A DNA stretch of 64,000 bases from Ischnura elegans (taxonomy: Eukaryota > Arthropoda > Insecta > Odonata > Coenagrionidae), in the NCBI RefSeq assembly GCF_921293095.1, contig NC_060251.1, positions 42,203,644-42,267,643 on the forward strand, read 5' to 3'. This document shows positions 59,945 to 64,000 of the stretch, one piece after another; position 1 is the first letter of the stretch; every line of letters starts with the position of its first letter. The notes below the pieces were generated by a model. That model was not told the origin of the DNA. It was given only the letters and a program-made list of their open reading frames with translations, and did no database searches. A program made the position numbers and the translations under genes.

Positions 59945-61278
59945 GTAAATAGTGATTAGCTCCTAAGGATTGTGGATTATTGTGGTCTCATGACCCTGTT
60001 GTGTTGTGATAAAAAATTGAAAGTATATTTTGGGTTCTCAAAGGCATCAGTATTTTATTTCTTATTGGTGAAGAAAGCAATAGTGCCCAGTTCTAATTCA
60101 CAGCTTTCGGGGTCACATTGTAGAAGTATTTTATTTTCAGAATTGTATTATTGTTATGACTTTATCATGTGTAATTATTTTTATAATCATGATGAGTTTT
60201 TCCAGCTAGAATAACAATATTTATTCAACTGTGAAGCTCAAATCAAAACATTTTTACATTCTATCAAGGGGTATTGTATCACTTAGGTAGTTTTGTTTTA
60301 AACATTTAAAAATCATTCTGACCAGTCCCCATTTCCATGTTGAATTTCCCTCCTAGTCCCGTCATTGAAGCTGTTCATCTCCAAGTTCTTTGAAATTAAA
60401 CCGATTGACAAGAAATTTTGTGCATAGTCAGAGAATGTGTCAACAAACATCAGTGACAAGATTTAGTCGACAAATATGAGGAGGTTTCTTCCTCTTCTTG
60501 GAGGTGTGAATTCTTTTTCTGAAAATAACCCCGCAAAGTATGTGAAGGCTTATAGGTACATATATGTTGATCTAGGCCTAACATTTATAGTATATTTTAT
60601 TAGCCTAATGAATGGGAAACTATACTTTTAAATCAAACTTAGTTTCCAGAATCTTCCATTAGTCGTTCTTGTATTTTAGGGTATAGAAATTATTGGCATA
60701 TGTAAGAACAAGTGTATAAAAGTCTGTTGATATTGAAACGTTATGTTATCGTTAGAATTAAGATTATTTAATACTTATGAAGATAATTATTACCATTATA
60801 ATAAAATCATAATAGTATCTGGTTTTGAGAATAATCAATGTCATCAAAATTTCCATTCTGTAAACACAAACTACCCGTATTATTACGGAGGCTTGTGATT
60901 AAAAATTTTTGTGTTAAGTAATGAAGAAAATGACTATTACCTAATAAACCTCAATCTCACTCATAGTGATTTTTGGTGAAATAATTATAAAAGCTACGAC
61001 TACTGTATACAAATTTAACTTTTTGGTATCACAGATGATCTCGTGTTACTTGTATGCCTTCAGTACTATACATATGTGAATGGTAGCATTCATTCCATCG
61101 TGCAATTTATGCAGGCATGAATGGTTTTATTATTAATAATGTAATATAAATATTATGTTAATAGCTATGTTTTTATAAGACAACAGAAAACTTAGCATAT
61201 GTGGACCACTGATGATGTATACCGGAATTGAATGCTTTAATTGTAGATATAATACAAATATGTACCTATGTATGTACT
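59945..61278. other. No gene detected
   Basis: AT-rich sequence; an 80-aa ORF at 59972 has no features. No continuation of the orphan exon was identified. Confidence 0.4.
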
Positions 61279-61280
61279 TA

Positions 61281-63330
61281 CCGTATTTGCACGAATCTAA
61301 AACGAACACGATTCTAAGACGACCCCCCCTTTTTTGGAACTCCACTATGGGAAAAAAATTTTCTAGGGGAAAACAGTCAATGCACGAATGTTTGGCTATG
61401 TTGCCTATGTCCCAGGAAACGCAGGATTTTTGGCGCGTAATGACAGGAATAGTGGTACTTAATCGAGACACTTAGGTCTTATTGTTGATTCGACTAATAG
61501 TTTCTTCGGAGGGGCCATGGTCCGAAGACGAATAAAATTAAACTAGTGAAAATGAAACCTGACTTTATTAAACCCACACGGAAAACACTCCGTGGTATGA
61601 AGGCAAGCCACCCTGGAAAGTATGTAACCACTCGTACGAGCAATGCTATCGCGTTCGGCGTACACAGAGCATACTGCAGGGGGTGAAGCATGACCATATG
61701 ACTGCGCCATAAAATTTTTTGTCCCAAAGATAGGGCAACTTACCCATTCTTCTCTAATTAGCGTAGCGTCAGATGGGCGGATGAATTCGGATTGTTAGTA
61801 GGGAGGAACAAAATATCCTGAGAAGATATCCCTTCCTCAGTAACTCTGACAAGTGAGACTTATGGTATAACTCGTAAATTGATAACTGATAATAACCTGA
61901 TATCCTGTTTTCGGAAAAAATGCCGCATTAACTGCCGAGAAGCTCAGCAACGAGGATATCGAGTTTCGCCAAAAATCACCATGGTATTCTTCCAACTAGT
62001 TCCTCGCTTAAAAATGCTTAAATAACGTTAGAAATACGTCGTGTTTGGTCTCGTTCTTTTTTGAATTACGAGCACATTGCAAATATTCCAGCGTAATAAA
62101 AGTATAATACCAATTGCCGAAATTCATAGTAAGTCACCTTTTGAGCTAATAGGTGATTGGATGCAGCGGTTGACCTCCAGAAACCGGAAACTTTAAGCAA
62201 GTAGGCTGAAAAAGGTCAGTGGGTGAGAAAATGGGGGCGTGAAACGCGTTTCTATTGTTCTCGTGTAACTTGATATGTTTTCGAAGCTAAGATCTTCGTA
62301 ATTCGATCCCTGCGCTAGCTGGGACCTTTTGCTTGATTTTGTAGAAGAGGAAAGCGTCAGAGGGGGGAGGCGAGAGATGTATGGAGGTGGATAGCGGATC
62401 TTGGGAAATGCGCTTATGCTACTACCCCAAGGCTTTTAGCTTCTCCCAATGGTAATTTCATTTCGTTGGGAATATTTAATGTATGTGCCTGTAGTTATTA
62501 GCCATAAATGACACATTGTATTTATTTCGTCTCATTTTCGGCAAAAAATTGATGTGGGAAAATTATACGTCGGGACCACGATCTTCAAACAATCAATGCG
62601 GAAAAACGACTCTTTTGAGATGCGGGAAAAAATTACATTGTCTATATGGAACCTTATTTGTGACCAGAAACGGCGAACGATGAATGCAGGAAAATGATCA
62701 ATACGGGTACGATAGATCGGAGTTCTACTGAATAACTTTTCTTTTGAAAGCGGCAGTGTAATAATTTCTTTTCTCTGCCATCGTAATACTCTGAAAGGCA
62801 CGGAATCACAACTAAATCGAATTCACTAATCAGAGGCAAATCATGTTGCCATCTTACCGTTGCTCTGATAAAAATGCGACGACTTTGTAGCAGTTTATCC
62901 CACTACGGCATTGAGGCTTTAACGTTACAATTTAGGTAAATTGTAACCAATCACACGAATATTTTGTGAGATAACCGAGCTTCAACTTGAATGGAGCCGA
63001 ACCCAGGGTAAGGCAGGCAATCTCGCGGACTCGGCAGAAGTGCACCCGGCGACTGATCGGCACGCGGCGAATCTTTGCCTGCTGCCCAAAAATGGAATTT
63101 TTTTACTTGAACGCAAAATTAAATATGCTAAATTACTGTTAAGCTATTTTTGACGTTGATTTTTCGTTGTATTGCTATCAGGTGGCAATCTCAGGTGTCC
63201 ATAATTTTTCCGACGTAAATTATGCAACCCGCGTGACGTCAAAAAATTTGCGTCCGATTCTAAGACGAACCCTCTTTTCCGCAGGAGTTGCGAGGGAAAA
63301 AAACCTCGTCTTAGATTCGTGCAAATACGG
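61281..63330. mobile_element. DNA transposon with CCGTATTTGCACGAATCTAA ends
   Basis: The inverted ends start CCGTATTTGCACGAATCTAA and continue AGACGA or AAACGA. Both are flanked by TA (61279-61280 and 63331-63332), which may be the target duplication or part of the TIR. GATTCTAAGACGA is repeated subterminally at both ends. The interior carries an inverted hAT-derived fragment (about 61870-62445). No intact transposase; a minus-strand ATG at about 61518 opens MAPPKK but stops after 19 codons. Confidence 0.75.
61870..62445 (-). repeat. Nested fragment homologous to the hAT element interior
   Basis: Read on the minus strand, 62445-61870 follows the order of about 10595-11140 in the hAT element: GCGCATTTCCCAAGATCCG, TTCGAAGCTAAGATC-type segments, GACCAAACACGACGTATTTC, GCGAAACTCGATAT and GAGCTTCTCGG. 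Only one of the two ~285-bp units is present. Confidence 0.75.
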
Positions 63331-63511
63331 TAGTTGACTAAATTTCTTTCCGATTCTGTTTAGCTTGGTTGTTACATGAATGAGTTGGTGAGAAATATTA
63401 AATCTAATGTTGACTCATTATATACTCACATAAAACATTTGAAAGAAGTTTGAACATAACATTTTAATTCAACTTCATTCTTTCAGAGGCCCTGGAATGA
63501 ATGCTTGTCAA

Positions 63512-63779
63512 TCAGATCCTTGGTGGTGCTTGATCCTTTAATGCAACTTTGTTCATTTTGTCTCTCAGGATTGTACGATTAAGATCCTCTGTGCAAGACC
63601 CTATGTTCCCCATATCTTCCAATGGAGTAAGTGCTTCTTGTATCATCAAGCGATTCCTTTTTGGTAACGGCAAGATGGGAAACTTTATGTTAAATCGAAT
63701 TCGCAGGTCACCTCTACGACGACTTCTGTCTCCATAAATTGGAAGTCCTTCTCCTGGGATTACCATTTGGTAAGAGGGC
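63512..63779 (-). CDS. Last exon of a type II DnaJ (Hsp40) protein, DNAJB13-like
   Basis: DnaJ type II proteins are Hsp70 co-chaperones; DNAJB13-type members occur in cilia and sperm flagella (family knowledge). Only the C-terminal exon is present; the gene runs off the right edge. On the minus strand an acceptor (TTTACTAG) leads into PSYQMVIPGEGLPIYGD, then SRRRGDLRIRFNIKFP and LPKRNRLMIQEAL. This is the end of the second peptide-binding subdomain with its G-E-G-x-P and GDL-x-F motifs. A further ~38 residues follow to the stop at 63512-63514, a longer tail than is usual for DNAJB1/B13. A possible ATTAAA poly(A) signal on this strand is at 63463-63468. Confidence 0.82.
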
Positions 63780-64000
63780 CTAGTAAACAATTTTTTTAAA
63801 CTAGCACATTAAAGAAGTAATACGTCATAGTCGTATACATCGTTGAGTAAAGCAGTGAGATAATTATAGCACCAAGCTGATACAACTATAACGGATAGTG
63901 GTGAGATGGTTGATTGCCTACCTCAGATGCTTTAGGACACTCTTTTCAGTTCACTCTGTCTCACCATTAGCTATCACAGCTGCTTTAGCTCAGTGTTATT

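Noticed and set aside
1-64000. CRISPR arrays, bacterial operons or phage genes
   Set aside because: No regular spaced repeats, no ribosome-binding sites with tandem ORFs; all real coding sequence is split by spliceosomal introns.

Overview
This is eukaryotic nuclear DNA, almost certainly from an insect or another arthropod. The genes are broken into short phase-consistent exons with GT-AG junctions. Introns are long, AT-rich and full of DNA transposons and tRNA-derived repeats. The BTB protein starts with the FCLRWNN signature typical of arthropod BTB transcription factors. I cannot name the species; no holometabolous order is indicated.

Layout. (1) 129-29460, + strand: a complete coding set of 16 exons for a Sec24C/D-type COPII cargo adaptor of about 1328 residues, with a very long Met/Pro/Gly/Gln-rich linker. 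Its 5' UTR begins outside the window. (2) 34579-35712, +: a compact four-exon akirin gene (193 residues). (3) 39761-55955, +: a BTB-zinc-finger transcription factor with a two-exon BTB domain, a linker exon and at least two mutually exclusive, phase-matched C2H2 exons (48708 and 55765). (4) 59757-59944, +: an orphan exon-like ORF that I do not recognise and whose phase does not fit the BTB gene. (5) 63512-63779, -: the last exon of a type II DnaJ/Hsp40 (DNAJB13-like) gene that continues past the right edge.

The rest is mostly repeats. Sec24 introns 2 to 5 carry several dated or datable DNA transposons: a Tc1/mariner relic (3232-5799), a long-TIR element with a TTGA target duplication (6866-8202), a hAT element with an 8-bp duplication (9969-11629), a long-TIR element at a TA site (12361-13997) and a Tigger/pogo relic (15580-17352). 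Sec24 intron 7 holds a near-perfect 191-bp-arm palindrome with a tRNA-like sequence in each arm, a third direct copy, and an 11-bp direct repeat flanking the cluster. The BTB intron holds a second Tigger inserted into a body-plus-tRNA repeat; an uninterrupted paralogue nearby confirms the insertion point. A 2-kb element next to the DnaJ gene carries an inverted fragment of the hAT element.

The four identifiable genes (secretion, nuclear cofactor, transcription factor, chaperone) have no evident functional link; they are ordinary neighbours. I found no CRISPR array, operon, rRNA or clear functional tRNA gene, and no obviously new multi-gene system. The most unusual items are the tRNA-bearing palindrome cluster, the repeats with a 3' tRNA-like module, the alternative zinc-finger cassette and the orphan exon.
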